Shown here in pieces: positions 1 to 12,689 of a DNA stretch of 64,000 bases; the stretch's first letter is position 1; each line of letters begins with the position of its first letter. Below the pieces are notes generated by a model, which did not search any database, was not told where the DNA came from, and saw only the letters and a list, made by a program, of their open reading frames with translations. A program made the translations under genes and the position numbers. The DNA comes from Harmothoe impar (lineage: Eukaryota; Annelida; Polychaeta; Phyllodocida; Polynoidae), in assembly GCA_947462335.1 (NCBI GenBank), contig OX381705.1, forward strand, positions 620,001-684,000, read 5' to 3'.

Positions 1-560
1 ACTGGGCCGCACCTGGGCCTCCACTGGGCCGCACCTGGGCCTACACTGGGCTCCACCTGGGCCTACACTGGGCCGCACCTAGACCTGTTGATGTAAACCA
101 CACCTGGCCCTACACTGGACCCCACCTGGGCTGCACCTAGTTGGGCCGCACCTGGGCCTACACTGGGCCTTACCCGGGCTGTACCTAGACATGTTGATGT
201 AAACCCCACCTGAGCCTACACTGGAGCCCACCTGGCCTGTACCTTGACATGTTGATGTAAACTCCACCTGGGCCTACACTGTGTCCCACCTGGACATATT
301 GGTGTGAACCCCACCTGGACATATTGGTGTGAACCCCACCTGGGCCTACACTGGGCCCCACCTGGGCCTACACTGGGCCTACACTGGGCCCCACCTTGGC
401 CTACACTGGGTCCCACCTGGACATGGTGTGAACCCCACCTGGGCCTACACTGGGCCCCACCTGGGCCTACACTGGGCCCCACCTTGGCCTACACTGGGCC
501 CCACCTGGACATGGTGTGAACCCCACCTGGGCCTACACTGGGCCCCACCTGGGCTGGACG
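1..560. repeat. Minisatellite, about 22-bp unit
   Basis: Units of the type CACCTGGGCCTACACTGGGC are repeated with interspersed variants containing GGACATGTTGATGTAAACC. The array runs off the left edge of the window. Open frames inside it only reflect the repeat composition. Confidence 0.9.
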
Positions 561-599
561 TGTTGATGTCACCGTTATCTACAGGGCCCTATCAGTAAC

Positions 600-1287
600 A
601 GAGTATAGATGCGTGTATTATATCAGCACAAAGTGGGTCATGTCTTCCAGACAACAAAAACACCAACTCAGGTGAACAGGTCCCTGCTGACGTGATGTGT
701 ACACGGGGTGAGACCTGGGTGAGAGGGGTGAGAGGGGTCTGGGCATACAACGCACTATCAGTGTGTGTTGGCAATCACCAGAATAAACCTGCAGGGGCTC
801 GGGAATCAATGCAGAAATAGGTGCAGTAGGGCGAATTTCTTTTTTTCCAAAATTTTTTGTCTGGATTTTCACCTGAAATTAGGGGGGCGGGCGAAAATGG
901 TGCGGGCGCAGTCCGTGGACACAACTTTTTTCTAAGTGGCCCTATCTGTATTGTGCCTGTAACTTTGTCCATGCAGCAAACACCAAGTGTGGCAAATAGA
1001 GCCAGCCCGCGGCCACCTGTGACCATCATGTAGCACACCCACACTGTACAGCCGGGGGGGGCACTGTGAGGGGGTGCAGGTGGGGTGTGTGTTATTACTA
1101 ATGCCCATATGACCAGCTAATGTGTATATCCGGCGGGTGGATGTTATATAGGGGGGGGGGTCTGGCCTTGTATACGAGTATATTGGACATAAATCAAGCC
1201 GGTCTGACCTCTAGGGAGGCCCCACTAACAACGTGCCACCCCCCCCCCCCCCACTGCATACAGCGGGGATCACACACGCTAATACTA
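600..1287. other. Non-coding spacer
   Basis: No gene is seen. The stretch near 830-945 has A/T-run and ACACAACTTTTTT words that resemble a degraded copy of the AAGGCC-A10 MITE family seen at 12475, 17259 and 46882. Homopolymer G and C runs are frequent. Confidence 0.5.
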
Positions 1288-1491
1288 CCGTAAATTCCCG
1301 CGTGTTACCCGCACCCCCAACTCAGCAGAATCCTATGACCCGTTTTTGGATCTGAAATTCTCAATTCTAGTACTGTTTTATAGTAATAAAAACCCTCGTA
1401 TAACCCGCACCCTATATGGGTATGTTTGGTATCAAATGAAAGCTGAGTTTGATTCGCGTACAACCCGCGGGTAGTACTCGGGAATTTACGG
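1288..1491. mobile_element. MITE of the CCGTA family, TA target site
   Basis: The ends are inverted: CCGTAAATTCCCG at the left and CGGGAATTTACGG at the right. Each end is flanked by TA. The interior repeats the word GTATAACCCGCACC. There is no coding capacity. The TA duplication suggests a Tc1/mariner-type driver, but the ends alone do not prove it. Confidence 0.75.
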
Positions 1492-1494
1492 TAA

Positions 1495-2135
1495 TACACA
1501 TAAGGCTGTATCCTCAACCAGACTCCGTGACCGGCGCTGGCAGCCGGACCCTGTCCCTGCCTACAGCCACATTCTGTACAGCCGTCTACATGTGTGTTAG
1601 ATGCATGAACCTGGGGCACAATGTAAGGTCCATATACCCCCATACCTCCTGTATACAGAGCTGACCACGTCTCTCCCAGTGCACAAAGGCCTGACCCTAC
1701 AATGTGCTGACCGCTCAATATAAACCAGTCTCTGTGGGCAGCCAATAACATGGGTAGGGTGACTGACCGGTGGTCCCAGAGTAGGTCTATGTCAGGGATG
1801 TGATTTGAAAATTGTCAGATGGTAGGAAAAAAGGTAAAGGCCCAAAAACAACCGACAAGTTTCTGTTTTCAGTTGTTTCAAGCACAGAACAGGTACATTT
1901 TCTTGTGCAGCACTGCAATTAACCTGTGTGCATGGGACAGAGGGGAATTTTGGAAATCTGAAAGCCTAATGCTGCATTTTTTGGGGGGGTTGGGGGATGC
2001 CCCCAAGAAAATTTAGAATGTCTAGCCTGGAAATGGTGCATTCTGATGCATTTTAGCACAAAATATAAGAAGGATCAGATCTCTATCTCTTTTCCAGCCT
2101 CTTATAACTGTTTTTAGGAGGAAGGTCCTAAAAAA
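1495..2135. other. Non-coding spacer
   Basis: No gene or structured element is recognised. The right part already shows degenerate words of the 120-bp array that follows (GAAAATTTAGAATG, TTTTAGCACAAAATATA). Confidence 0.4.
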
Positions 2136-2139
2136 AAAA

Positions 2140-3160
2140 TCGAAATTCAAAACTTGAAATTGTGCAATCTGCTGCTTTTTGGAACAAAATATATGAAAGC
2201 TCAGGTCTTCATGATTGGGACTGGAGCCATGTTTTGAGGGGGGAAAGGTTTAGAAAATTTTGAAATTCTAGAATTGAAACAGTGCTATCTGCTGCTTTTT
2301 GGAACAAAATATATAAAAGCCAGGTCTTCATGATTGGGACTGGAACCTTGTTTTGAGGGGAAAAGGTTTAGAAAATTTTGAAATTCTAGAATTGAAACAG
2401 TGCTATCTGCTGCTTTTTGGAACAAAATATATAAAAGCCAGGTCTTCATGATTGGGACTGGAACCTTGTTGTGAGGGGAAAAGGTTTAGAAAATTTTGAA
2501 ATTCTAGAATTGAAACAGCGCTATCTGCTGCTTTTTGGAACAAAATATATGAAAGCTTAGGTCTTCATGATTGGGACTGGAACCTTGTTTTGAGGGGAAA
2601 AGGTTTAGAAAATTTTGAAATTCTAGAATTGAAACAGTGCTATCTGCTGCTTTTTGGAACAAAATATATGAAAGCTCAGGTCTTCATGATTGGGACTGGA
2701 ATCATGTTTTGAGGGGGAAAGGTTTTCGAAAATTTTGAAATTCTAGAATTGAAACAGTGCTATCTGCTGCTTTTTGGAACAAAATATATGAAAGCTCAGG
2801 TCTTCATGATTGGGACTGGAACCTTGTTTTGAGGGGAAAAGGTTTTAGAAAATTTTGAAATTCTAGAATTGAAACAGTGCTATTTGCTGCTTTTTGGAAC
2901 AAAATATTTTAAAGCTGCGGTCTTTATGGTTGGGACTGGAACTTTGTTTTTGGAGGAAAAGGATTTTAGAAAATTTTGAAATTCTAGCATTGAATTGGTG
3001 CTATCTGCTGCTTTTTGGAACAAAACATATTAAAGCTCAGGTCTTTGTGTAAGCTCTGTCTGCAATGCCCCCAGCCCAGGCTGGAACTTTTCTTTTTGGA
3101 GGTAAAGGTTTTAAAAAAATTTGAAAGCCTAGACTTGAAACCTGCAATCTGGTGCATTAT
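2140..3160. repeat. Tandem array, 118-121-bp unit, about 8 copies
   Basis: The word GCTGCTTTTTGGAACAAAAT recurs at 2171, 2291, 2409, 2527, 2646, 2766, 2886 and 3007. Central copies are nearly identical and the outer copies have diverged, the usual pattern when an array is homogenised from the middle. It is non-coding. Confidence 0.92.
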
Positions 3161-3164
3161 ATAT

Positions 3165-4390
3165 TTGACTATAGTTGATATCATGATGGGCGAGCATCTA
3201 CTATAGTATACTATATCAGCTTTTTGGCAGGAGTTTTCAGCCAAGGATAACAAACACAACACTGCAGGGCTACCTTCCCCTCCCCCTCCCACCTTAATAC
3301 ACAATTAAATGAGTTGTCCATTTGTAAATCAGATGGCACAACAGTACTAGGGGGGTTTGGGGGCATGCCCCCCCAAGAGAATTTTGAAAACGAAGGGAGG
3401 CAAATGGTGCAATTTGGTGTATTTCAGTCTTCTGATCTGAAGAATCAGGACTTCACTTTTTGGAGTAGAGATTCTGTCTGGCAATTGAGTAGCAGACCCC
3501 CCCCCCCCCACTGAAAAATTATCTCATTGGATCTGGGAAAATCATGAGGGTCGACTTTTTAGCTCTATTTGGTAGGAAATCCTACCAAAGTAGGAGAAAT
3601 CACATCCCTGCTATGTGTAAGGGAGGGGAAGAACAGCCATATTCCTGCCAGGACTAGGCCTCTAGTCCCCCCCCCCTCCCCCAAGAGGACCGGGCCAGGC
3701 GTATTCCTGCCAGGACAGAGGACTGGGCCTCAAAAGAGCCATGTGGATTTTTATGTAGACAGGATATACTAGAGTCTTAAAAAAACGTTTTGCACGTGTC
3801 GCTCTTGGCTGTGTCGCACGTGTTGATTTTTACCCATGTAGAGGCATATACAGCACGGGGAGAGGAGAGCAGACTTGTAAGGGTCTAGTATACCAGTAGA
3901 CATGCACCCCTCAGGCAGCCCCCCCCCCCCCCATGTCTTTCCCTCTGGCCGTGCGCCAACACAACTCTGATTGCGTGCACGTATACCAAGAGACAAACAC
4001 ACAACAACAATGTCAACCATCCTTCTCGCGTTGCCTAACATATCGCAACTTCACAACGAGTAGATTTGGAAAAAATCTGACATGGCGCTTCACATCTGCC
4101 ATTTTAATGTCAAAATCAGCAAACGGGGCTGGCTACAGACAGAGTTATTACATTGAGGGCCTGAATATGAAAACTGACAATGCCACAGATATTTATTCCC
4201 AGACAACCAGCAGCCTTTCTGCTGCTGATTCCTGATGCGCCTTGTCATGGCGCCCTGTCGAGCTGACGACAAAAGGGATTTACCAAAGTTAATTGTGTGT
4301 CAGCAGCACGAGCTGCCATCTTGAATCTTGTGGGTGTTGTTGTCATGGTGAGGTGGTGTCAGGGATCCATCATCATTAACACTGAGCTGG
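3165..4390. other. Non-coding spacer
   Basis: Unique-looking sequence with several poly-C runs (near 3497, 3667 and 3919). No convincing exon is seen on either strand. Confidence 0.4.
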
Positions 4391-4394
4391 TGCA

Positions 4395-5830
4395 CACCGT
4401 CTCACCACGAGCACCTCACCATGAGCACCTCACCTCACCATGAGCACCTCACCATGAGCACCTCACCTCACCATGAGCACCTCACCTCACCACGAGCACC
4501 TCACCTCACCATGAGCACCTCACCTCACCATGAGCACCTCACCTCACCTCACCAGGAGCACCTCACCTCACCACGAGCACCTCACCTCACCACGAGCACC
4601 TCACCTCACCACGAGCACCTCACCTCACCATGAGCACCTCACCTCACCATGAGCACCTCACCTCACCACGAGCACCTCACCTCACCACGAGCACCTCACC
4701 TCACCATGAGCACCTCACCTCACCATGAGCACCTCACCTCACCATGAGCACCTCACCTCACCATGAGCACCTCACCTCACCATGAGCACCTCACCCCACC
4801 ATGAGCACCTCACCTCACCATGAGCACCTCACCTCACCATGAGCACCTCACCATGAGCACCTCACCATACCATGAGCACCTCACCTCACCATGAGCACCT
4901 CACCTCACCATGAGCACCTCACCTCACCATGAGCACCTCACCTCACCATGAGCACCTCACCTCACCATGAGCACCTCACCTCACCATGAGCACCTCACCT
5001 CACCACGAGCACCTCACCATGAGCACCTCACCTCACCATGAGCACCTCACCTCACCATGAGCACCTCACCTCACCATGAGCACCTCACCTCACCATGAGC
5101 ACCTCACCATACCATGAGCACCTCACCATACCATGAGCACTTCACCTCACCATGAGCACCTCACCTCACCATGAGCACCTCACCTCACCATGAGCACCTC
5201 ACCTCACCATGAGCACCTCACCTCACCATGAGCACCTCACCTCACCATGAGCACCTCACCTCACCATGAGCCCCTCACCTCACCATGAGCACCTCACCTC
5301 ACCATGAGCACCTCACCTCACCATGAGCACCTCACCATGAGCACCTCACCGTGAGCACCTCACCGTGAGCACCTCACCTCACCATGAGCACCTCACCTCA
5401 CCATGAGCACCTCACCTCACCATGAGCACCTCACCTCACCATGAGCACCTCACCTCACCATGAGCACCTCACCTCACCATGAGCACCTCACCTCACCATG
5501 AGCACCTCACCATGAGCACCTCACCATGTGCACCTCACCTCACCATGTGCACCTCACCTCACCATGAGCACCTCACCTCACCATGAGCACCTCACCTCAC
5601 CATGAGCACCTCACCATGAGCACCTCACCTCACCATGAGCACCTCACCATGAGCACCTCACCTCACCATGAGCACCTCACCTCACCATGAGCACCTCACC
5701 TCACCATGAGCACCTCACCTCACCATGAGCACCTCACCATGAGCACCTCACCTCACCATGAGCACCTCACCTCACCATGAGCACCTCACCTCACCATGAG
5801 CATGAGCACCTCTCAATGAGCACCTCACAC
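4395..5830. repeat. Minisatellite of 14/19-bp units
   Basis: CTCACCATGAGCAC (14 bp) alternates with a 19-bp form that has an extra CTCAC. More than 70 units are present, with CACGAGCAC, CCCTCAC and CATACC variants. It is followed directly by unique sequence. Confidence 0.95.
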
Positions 5831-6165
5831 ATCCAAACTGTGAGCTGGCACCGGGGCGCAGTTAGCAGTCGCTATAGAAGTCTATAGAGCAGGCCGCCTG
5901 TGCCACCTGCAGCCACAGCACAGGGTGGCAGCACTAAGGGGTGGCACAGGGACCAGGGTACATGTCTCTGTAACCCCCCCCCCACACCCCCATACCCCCC
6001 CCCCTGAGCTGCCTACCTCCTCAATCTGCCTCAGCAGTAACTGATATGTCGCCCTACCTATCATCCAGCTTCATAAAGCCCATCTGCCTTTCCCATTCTC
6101 TGCTGATCTGTTTGTGTCATGAAACCTGTCATACTGATACAGGTAACCCAACAGAATGCCGCTTA

Positions 6166-6346
6166 CTGTAATTCTCACATATAAGCCGCACAATAAGCTT
6201 TCTCAAATGCTAGAAGCTGCACAGAGCCCTAATTACTGCTCTTGTATAAACCCCTGATACACCCTATAAAGGTGCATTTGTATTAAATTGAAGCTGAGTG
6301 ACTTGCATACAAACCTCAAGAATCTACACTCTGCCTTTATTTACGG
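6166..6346. mobile_element. MITE of the CCGTA family
   Basis: The left end is CTGTAATTCTCACATATAAG and the right end is TTTATTTACGG, each flanked by TA. The interior word ATAAGCCGCAC is shared with the copies at 12141, 42793 and 43791. Confidence 0.6.
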
Positions 6347-6349
6347 TAC

Positions 6350-7190
6350 CCCGCTATTCACCTGCTCCTTTGCTGCACAGAGCCTTACACTAAGACGCTC
6401 TTACATGTACAGCCACCATATTGAACCAGTCTTTTAAACTTAGCCCCCCCCCCACCCCATACACCCCCTACACCCCCCCCCCCCCCCCATACAGCAGCCT
6501 GAGGCGGCGGTGCGGCAGGCGGCCATCTTTCCCGGCGTCCTCGTATTGATTTCCGGCTTGGTGAGCAGCTCAGCCGACAAGGTGAGGTCTGAGTGGGAGG
6601 CACGAGGCACCTCGCACGAGGCACCTCACACGAGACACTCTGCTGCAAACCTCCCCTCCCTCAGCTTTTCATTTTGTCTCCATTTTCAATTTTTCAATTT
6701 CAAATAAATATCAACTTGAGGCTTGCTATCACTGACCGTATTGTGTTCAATGACAGTGTGTCAGTAGACTGCCAGCGCAGGTCATTATAACAGTCAGCAT
6801 GCCCCCAGGTAGACCCCTATTGTACCTTGCTGTTGTTATAACAGTCAGCGTGTCCCCAGGTACACCCCTATTGCACTGCTACTAGCAATTAGTTTACATG
6901 ATTGCATTTGTTGTGATAAGTAGATGACGCAAAAAAAATGTCTACAGTTTTCTGCAAACTTATTTTACTGCTCAGCTCAACATAAAATCCTCTTGTTTTA
7001 TTGAAGGTTTTTAAAATCAAAAGCTGGTTTGTATTGTCCTGTAATGCCCTCTTGGCTAAATCCCTCCCCGCTGACTCTGAATCTATAAAGCTTTTACTGT
7101 GGACCCTATGAAGCTAGCGCGTCTCATTAAGCTGTATCTACTCTGCTACAAGGCACCTGGTACAAGTAAAAGTACTGCATAGGGTCTAGG
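6350..7190. other. Non-coding spacer with poly-C tracts
   Basis: No gene is recognised. Two diverged copies of a word resembling TTATAACAGTCAGCRTG lie near 6785 and 6836. Confidence 0.35.
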
Positions 7191-7192
7191 GA

Positions 7193-9048
7193 CATTTACC
7201 ACAAGAGGCTGAGTGGTCTGGGGACATTACCACAGGGGCTGAGTAGTCTAGGGACATTAACACAGGGGCTGAATGGTCTATACTAGGGACATTAACACAG
7301 GGGCTGAATGGTCTAGGGACATTAACACAGGGGCTGAATGGTCTAGGGACATTAACACAGGGGCTGAATGGTCTATACTAGGGACATTAACACAGGGGCT
7401 GAATGGTCTAGGGACATTAACACAGGGGCTGAATGGTCTATACTAGGGACATTAACACAGGGGCTGAATGGTCTATACTAGGGACATTAACACAGGGGCT
7501 GAATGGTCTATACTAGGGACATTAACACAGGGGCTGAATGGTCTATACTAGGGACATTTACACAGGGGCTGAATGGTCTATACTAGGGACATTAACACAG
7601 GGGCTGAATGGTCTATACTAGGGACATTTACACAGGGGCTGAATGGTCTATACTAGGGACATTAACACAGGGGCTGAATGGTCTATACTAGGGACATTAA
7701 CACAGGGGCTGAATGGTCTATACTAGGGACATTAATACAGGGGCTGAATGGTCTATACTAGGGACATCAACACAGGGGCTGAATGGTCTATACTAGGGAC
7801 ATTAACACAGGGGCTGAATGGTCTATACTAGGGACATTTACACAGGGGCTGAATGGTCTATACTAGGGACATTAACACAGGGGCTGAATGGTCTATACTA
7901 GGGACATTAACACAGGGGCTGAGTGGTCTAGGGACATTAACACAGGGGCTGAATGGTCTAGGGACATTAACACAGGGGCTGAATGGTCTAGGGACATTAA
8001 CACAGGGGCTGAATGGTCTATACTAGGGACATTAACACAGGGGCTGAATGGTCTAGGGACATTAACACAGGGGCTGAATGGTCTATACTAGGGACATTAA
8101 CACAGGGGCTGAATGGTCTAGGGACATTAACACAGGGGCTGAATGGTCTATACTAGGGACATTAACACAGGGGCTGAATGGTCTAGGGACATTAACACAG
8201 GGGCTGAATGGTCTATACTAGGGACATTAATACAGGGGCTGAATGGTCTATACTAGGGACATTAACACAGGGGCTGAATGGTCTAGAGACATTAACACAG
8301 AGGCTGAATGGTCTATACTAGGGACATTAACACAGGCTGAATGGTCTAGGGACATTAACACAGGGGCTGAATGGTCTATACTAGGGACATTAACACAGGC
8401 TGAATGGTCTATACTAGAGACATTAACACAGGGGCTGAATGGTCTATACTAGGGACATTAACACAGACTGAATGGTCTATACTAGGGACATTAACACAGG
8501 CTGAATGGTCTATACTAGAGACATTAACACAGGGGCTGAATGGTCTATACTAGGGACATTAACACAGACTGAATGGTCTATACTAGGGACATTTACACAG
8601 GGGCTGAATGGTCTATACTAGGGACATTAACACAGACTGAATGGTCTAGGGACATTAACACAGGGGCTGAATGGTCTATACTAGGGACATTAACACAGGG
8701 GCTGAATGGTCTATACTAGGGACATTAACACAGACTGAATGGTCTAGGGACATTAACACAGGGGCTGAATGGTCTATACTAGGGACATTAACACAGGGGC
8801 TGAATGGTCTAGGGACATTAACACAGGGGCTGAATGGTCTATACTAGGGACATTAACACAGGGGCTGAATGGTCTATACTAGGGACATTAACACAGGGGC
8901 TGAATGGTCTAGGGACATTAACACAGGGCTGAATGGTCTATACTAGGGACATTAACACAGGGGCTGAATGGTCTATACTAGGGACATTAACACAGGGGCT
9001 GAATGGTCTGGGGACATTAACACAGGCTGAATGGTCTAGGGACATTAA
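7193..9048. repeat. Minisatellite of 30/35-bp units
   Basis: The unit is GGGACATTAACACAGGGGCTGAATGGTCTA, with or without an extra TACTA. The array spans about 1.85 kb and more than 50 units. Short frames inside it are repeat artefacts. Confidence 0.95.
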
Positions 9049-9049
9049 A

Positions 9050-10262
9050 GTTAGTACATCCGATGTGTGGGACAGAAAAATAGATTTCTCTAAAGATGTG
9101 TCAGAATGTTCGTAAATATTATATTTGACCTCCTATCTATTCCATTTCCCCTAATTCCCTCTTAAATGCCTTCATTTACATTTCAGTACCATGGTATTTA
9201 AGCACCTGTATGTGGGTACACAAGTTCCATGTGCACTGATGTGGGTCCGGGGAATAAAGCCAGCCAGTTTTTAGGTTCTGCTAGTTGCATGACTGCAAGT
9301 CGTCAAAATAGAGCAATCAACCTTTTTATTTCCTGTCCATTTCCACCGCCCACATTCTGAAATGACCACTCTTCTACACAACGTATGGCCATCCATCATG
9401 AAGGCATGCTTTTTCAATTCTCTACTTCTTCATCAAGTTTTGGCTGTTTTTTCCTTTCAATTCTCATTAAAGACTGGACCTGTATTTACTGGTTGTCCCT
9501 TACATTGCCTGTCCTTGTACTCAGTGTTGACTGAGTGGTGCCCCTTGTAGTGTGAGTAAAGGTCTACCAGTACTGTGTTGGTGGATGACAGCTTGATGTG
9601 ATATCCGTCCCGCGGCTCCCGCCGTCTCTACTGCCGCTTCTAGCACCCACAGAGGGACATGACAAGCAGTAACCATTTTTCCCCGTTGCTAACGAGCTCC
9701 AAATGAGATCCTCGGCCGGTAATTAGCGGCAGGATGTCGCCTGCTGTGCCTGATTGGCTCAGTCTGCCGTCACGACCACCGTCTACACACCGTCCCCCAG
9801 ACACCGACCGCTGCCGCCGAGCACCGTCTTCACAACCACTTTTTTCCCCCCGTTTTATTTTGAGACTTGTTTATTTTGGGCGGGCTGGCGGTGCCGGTTG
9901 AATGGCAGAGCAGCCTTAGCTCAATGACCAGTGTCCTGTTATCTAGGTCCCCTTCAGACCCAAGGTCAGGGCAGGACTGCTGGCAGGGAGGGCAGTCCTG
10001 GGGCCTTGTCATCTCCTCTCACTCTTGGCACCAGAGCAGCAGCATTATAACAGCTGACCACAACACCAACTCAGGGCTACATGGTGTACAAATGACACAG
10101 CTGACTAGAATATGAACTAAAGGCTACAAGGTTCTGATATTTGGCCACCAACCCTTGCAGCACCAAGAGGGGAGGCCTACACTATACATGCTTGTACTGA
10201 GCATTGCCTCCCCCCACTGGTGTACACAAGCTGTGTGGTTTATAGACATGTATACACGGTGA
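9050..10262. other. Non-coding spacer
   Basis: A CpG-richer patch at about 9600-9830 (CCCGCGGCTCCCGCCG) could be a promoter or a CpG remnant, but no splice-compatible exon is evident. Nothing else is recognised. Confidence 0.35.
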
Positions 10263-10264
10263 CA

Positions 10265-11560
10265 GTACAGTGCACCCAGAGCAGGCAGTCAGGCAGTAGG
10301 TACACAGTACAGACCCTAATACCACGTGGGTGCACCCAGAGCCGGCAGTCAGGCAGTAGGTACACAGTACAGACCCTAATACCACGTGGGTGCACCCAGA
10401 GCAGGCAGTCAGGCAGTAGGTACACAGTACAGACCCTAATACCACGTGGGTGCACCCAGAGCCGGCAGTCAGGCAGTAGGTACACAGTACAGACCCTAAT
10501 ACCACGTGGGTGCACCCAGAGCAGGCAGTCAGGCAGTAGGTACACAGTACAGACCCTAATACCACGTGGGTGCACCCAGAGCAGGCAGTCAGGCAGTAGG
10601 TACACAGTACAGACCCTAATACCACGTGGGTGCACCCAGAGCAGGCAGTCAGGCAGTAGGTACACAGTACAGACCCTAATACCACGTGGGTGCACCCAGA
10701 GCAGGCAGTCAGGCAGTAGGTACACAGTACAGACCCTAATACCACGTGGGTGCACCCAGAGCAGGCAGTCAGGCAGTAGGTACACAGTACAGACCCTAAT
10801 ACCACGTGGGTGCACCCAGAGCAGGCAGTCAGGCAGTAGGTACACAGTACAGACCCTAATACCACGTGGGTGCACCCAGAGCAGGCAGTCAGGCAGTAGG
10901 TACACAGTACAGACCCTAATACCACGTGGGTGCACCCAGAGCCGGCAGTCAGGCAGTAGGTACACAGTACAGACCCTAATACCACGTGGGTGCACCCAGA
11001 GCAGGCAGTCAGGCAGTAGGTACACAGTACAGACCCTAATACCACGTGGGTGCACCCAGAGCAGGCAGTCAGGCAGTAGGTACACAGTACAGACCCTAAT
11101 ACCACGTGGGTGCACCCAGAGCAGGCAGTCAGGCAGTAGGTACACAGTACAGACCCTAATACCACGTGGGTGCACCCAGAGCAGGCAGTCAGGCAGTAGG
11201 TACACAGTACAGACCCTAATACCACGTGGGTGCACCCAGAGCAGGCAGTCAGGCAGTAGGTACACAGTACAGACCCTAATACCACGTGGGTGCACCCAGA
11301 GCAGGCAGTCAGGCAGTAGGTACACAGTACAGACCCTAATACCACGTGGGTGCACCCAGAGCAGGCAGTCAGGCAGTAGGTACACAGTACAGACCCTAAT
11401 ACCACGTGGGTGCACCCAGAGCAGGCAGTCAGGCAGTAGGTACACAGTACAGACCCTAATACCACGTGGGTGCACCCAGAGCAGGCAGTCAGGCAGTAGG
11501 TACACCAGTACAGTACAGTCCCTAATACCACGTGGGTGCACCCAGAGCAGGCAGTGTGTG
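10265..11560. repeat. 60-bp tandem array, 21 near-identical copies, each with a CACGTG E-box
   Basis: Twenty-one 60-bp units are identical except for one A/C site (GAGCAGGCAG or GAGCCGGCAG). The C form occurs in the copies at 10321, 10441 and 10921. The last unit carries a small insertion. Because 60 is a multiple of three and the unit lacks stops in several frames, frames of 430-460 codons open on both strands. None has non-repetitive coding sequence, so these are not called genes. Each unit has CCACGTGGGTG, giving an E-box every 60 bp. Confidence 0.95.
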
Positions 11561-11564
11561 GCAT

Positions 11565-12138
11565 CTTGAGTCAGGCAGTAGGACTAGGTACATGGTAGCA
11601 GGGGTACACAGATGTACCAGGGGGAGTCTGTATGATGTTGTCAGGGTGAGTGGTGAGGGAGGGTTAGTGAGGGGTAGTGGTGGGTAGTGAGGGTTAGTGA
11701 GTGGGGGGAGCAGCTCACCTGTGTCCTACAGACATCCTGCACACACACACTTTATACATGGTGCATCACAACCCCGGCTGGGTGGAGGCGGTACACAGTA
11801 CAGACCTGCACGGGGCACAAGGCCAAAAAAGGTGTTTCAGGTTTGCCCTACCTATTTCTCAAAAGTCACTATATCTAGTTTTTTTTTAACCTACCTAGCT
11901 GTATTAACCCTGGACGGTCCCTGTGATGCATGAAGGCATTCATGTCTCATGACGACAAGAGGGCAGAGCATTTAAACACTATGCCAGCCCTACAGGGTAA
12001 CCCAACCTCCCTGTTCATCTGTATTCAGTCACGCGCTGCCTGTTATAGTAACACAGAGATGTACCACCGGGAGGGGGATGCTTCTGTCACATTGTCACAC
12101 AGTGTCATTGACGCTTAGCTTCTACTCACCATATAATG
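11565..12138. other. Non-coding spacer
   Basis: It begins with degenerate repeat-edge sequence (AGTCAGGCAGTAGG) and a GTGAGGGTTAGTG-rich patch at 11645-11700. No gene is recognised. Confidence 0.35.
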
Positions 12139-12140
12139 TA

Positions 12141-12335
12141 CCGTAACACCTCGCATATAGGCCGCGGCTAAAACACAAGTCAGATCTCCAGTGCGGCTTA
12201 TTTAAATCAGGGTGCGGCTTATAAGCGAGTCGTTCCTATTATAAAAAAGTACAAGAGTCACCATAATCAGATGGCTGGTGCGGCTTATAGCATTGCCCTG
12301 ACGTGGAGGTACGGCTTATAGGTGAGGTTTTACGG
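12141..12335. mobile_element. MITE of the CCGTA family
   Basis: The left end CCGTAACACCTCGCATATAG and the right end ATAGGTGAGGTTTTACGG are inverted copies, flanked by TA. The interior repeats GTGCGGCTTATA three to four times in direct orientation. Confidence 0.8.
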
Positions 12336-12474
12336 TAGTTGTGGATCTGTAAATCCTTATACCATGAGCCTCCTTTGCTGCTCAGTATCCAGATCCAAAT
12401 GGAAGTTGGCAGTTTGAGTAACGTTAAAGGATAATTAACTGACTGCCGCTTGGCTTAATCTGGGTAAGGCCTAA

Positions 12475-12672
12475 AAAAAAAAATTGTGTTCCGGTATCCC
12501 GACCGACCCTTCGTTTTAGGGGCCGACCCTAATTTTTTTGGGACATTTTTTTAATTTTTGAGGAAATTTATTGACAAAAAATAATTGTAAAAAGAAAAAA
12601 AAAATCCGACTTACCGACCCTGTTTATTTTTGGCCATGTTACCGGAACACAACTTCTTTTTTTTAGGCCTAA
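12475..12672. mobile_element. MITE of the AAGGCC-A10 family
   Basis: The left end TAAGGCCTAAAAAAAAAA is followed by TTGTGTTCCGGTA. The right end is the inverse (TACCGGAACACAA, T-run, AGGCCTAA). Related copies are at 17259-17527 and 46882-47123, with a fragment at 58564. It has no coding capacity. Confidence 0.8.
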
Positions 12673-12689
12673 TGTTGCCTCCTGAGTGA

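Noticed and set aside
1449..1751. Short frames near the first MITE
   Set aside because: They cross the MITE terminus and have no recognisable protein content.
10265..11560. CRISPR-like array (regular direct repeats)
   Set aside because: The repeats are head to tail with no unique spacers, and the genome is eukaryotic.
10182..11569. Three open frames of 433-460 codons on both strands in the 60-bp array
   Set aside because: They exist only because the unit length is a multiple of three and the unit lacks stops; there is no non-repetitive coding sequence, and frames on opposite strands are equally open.
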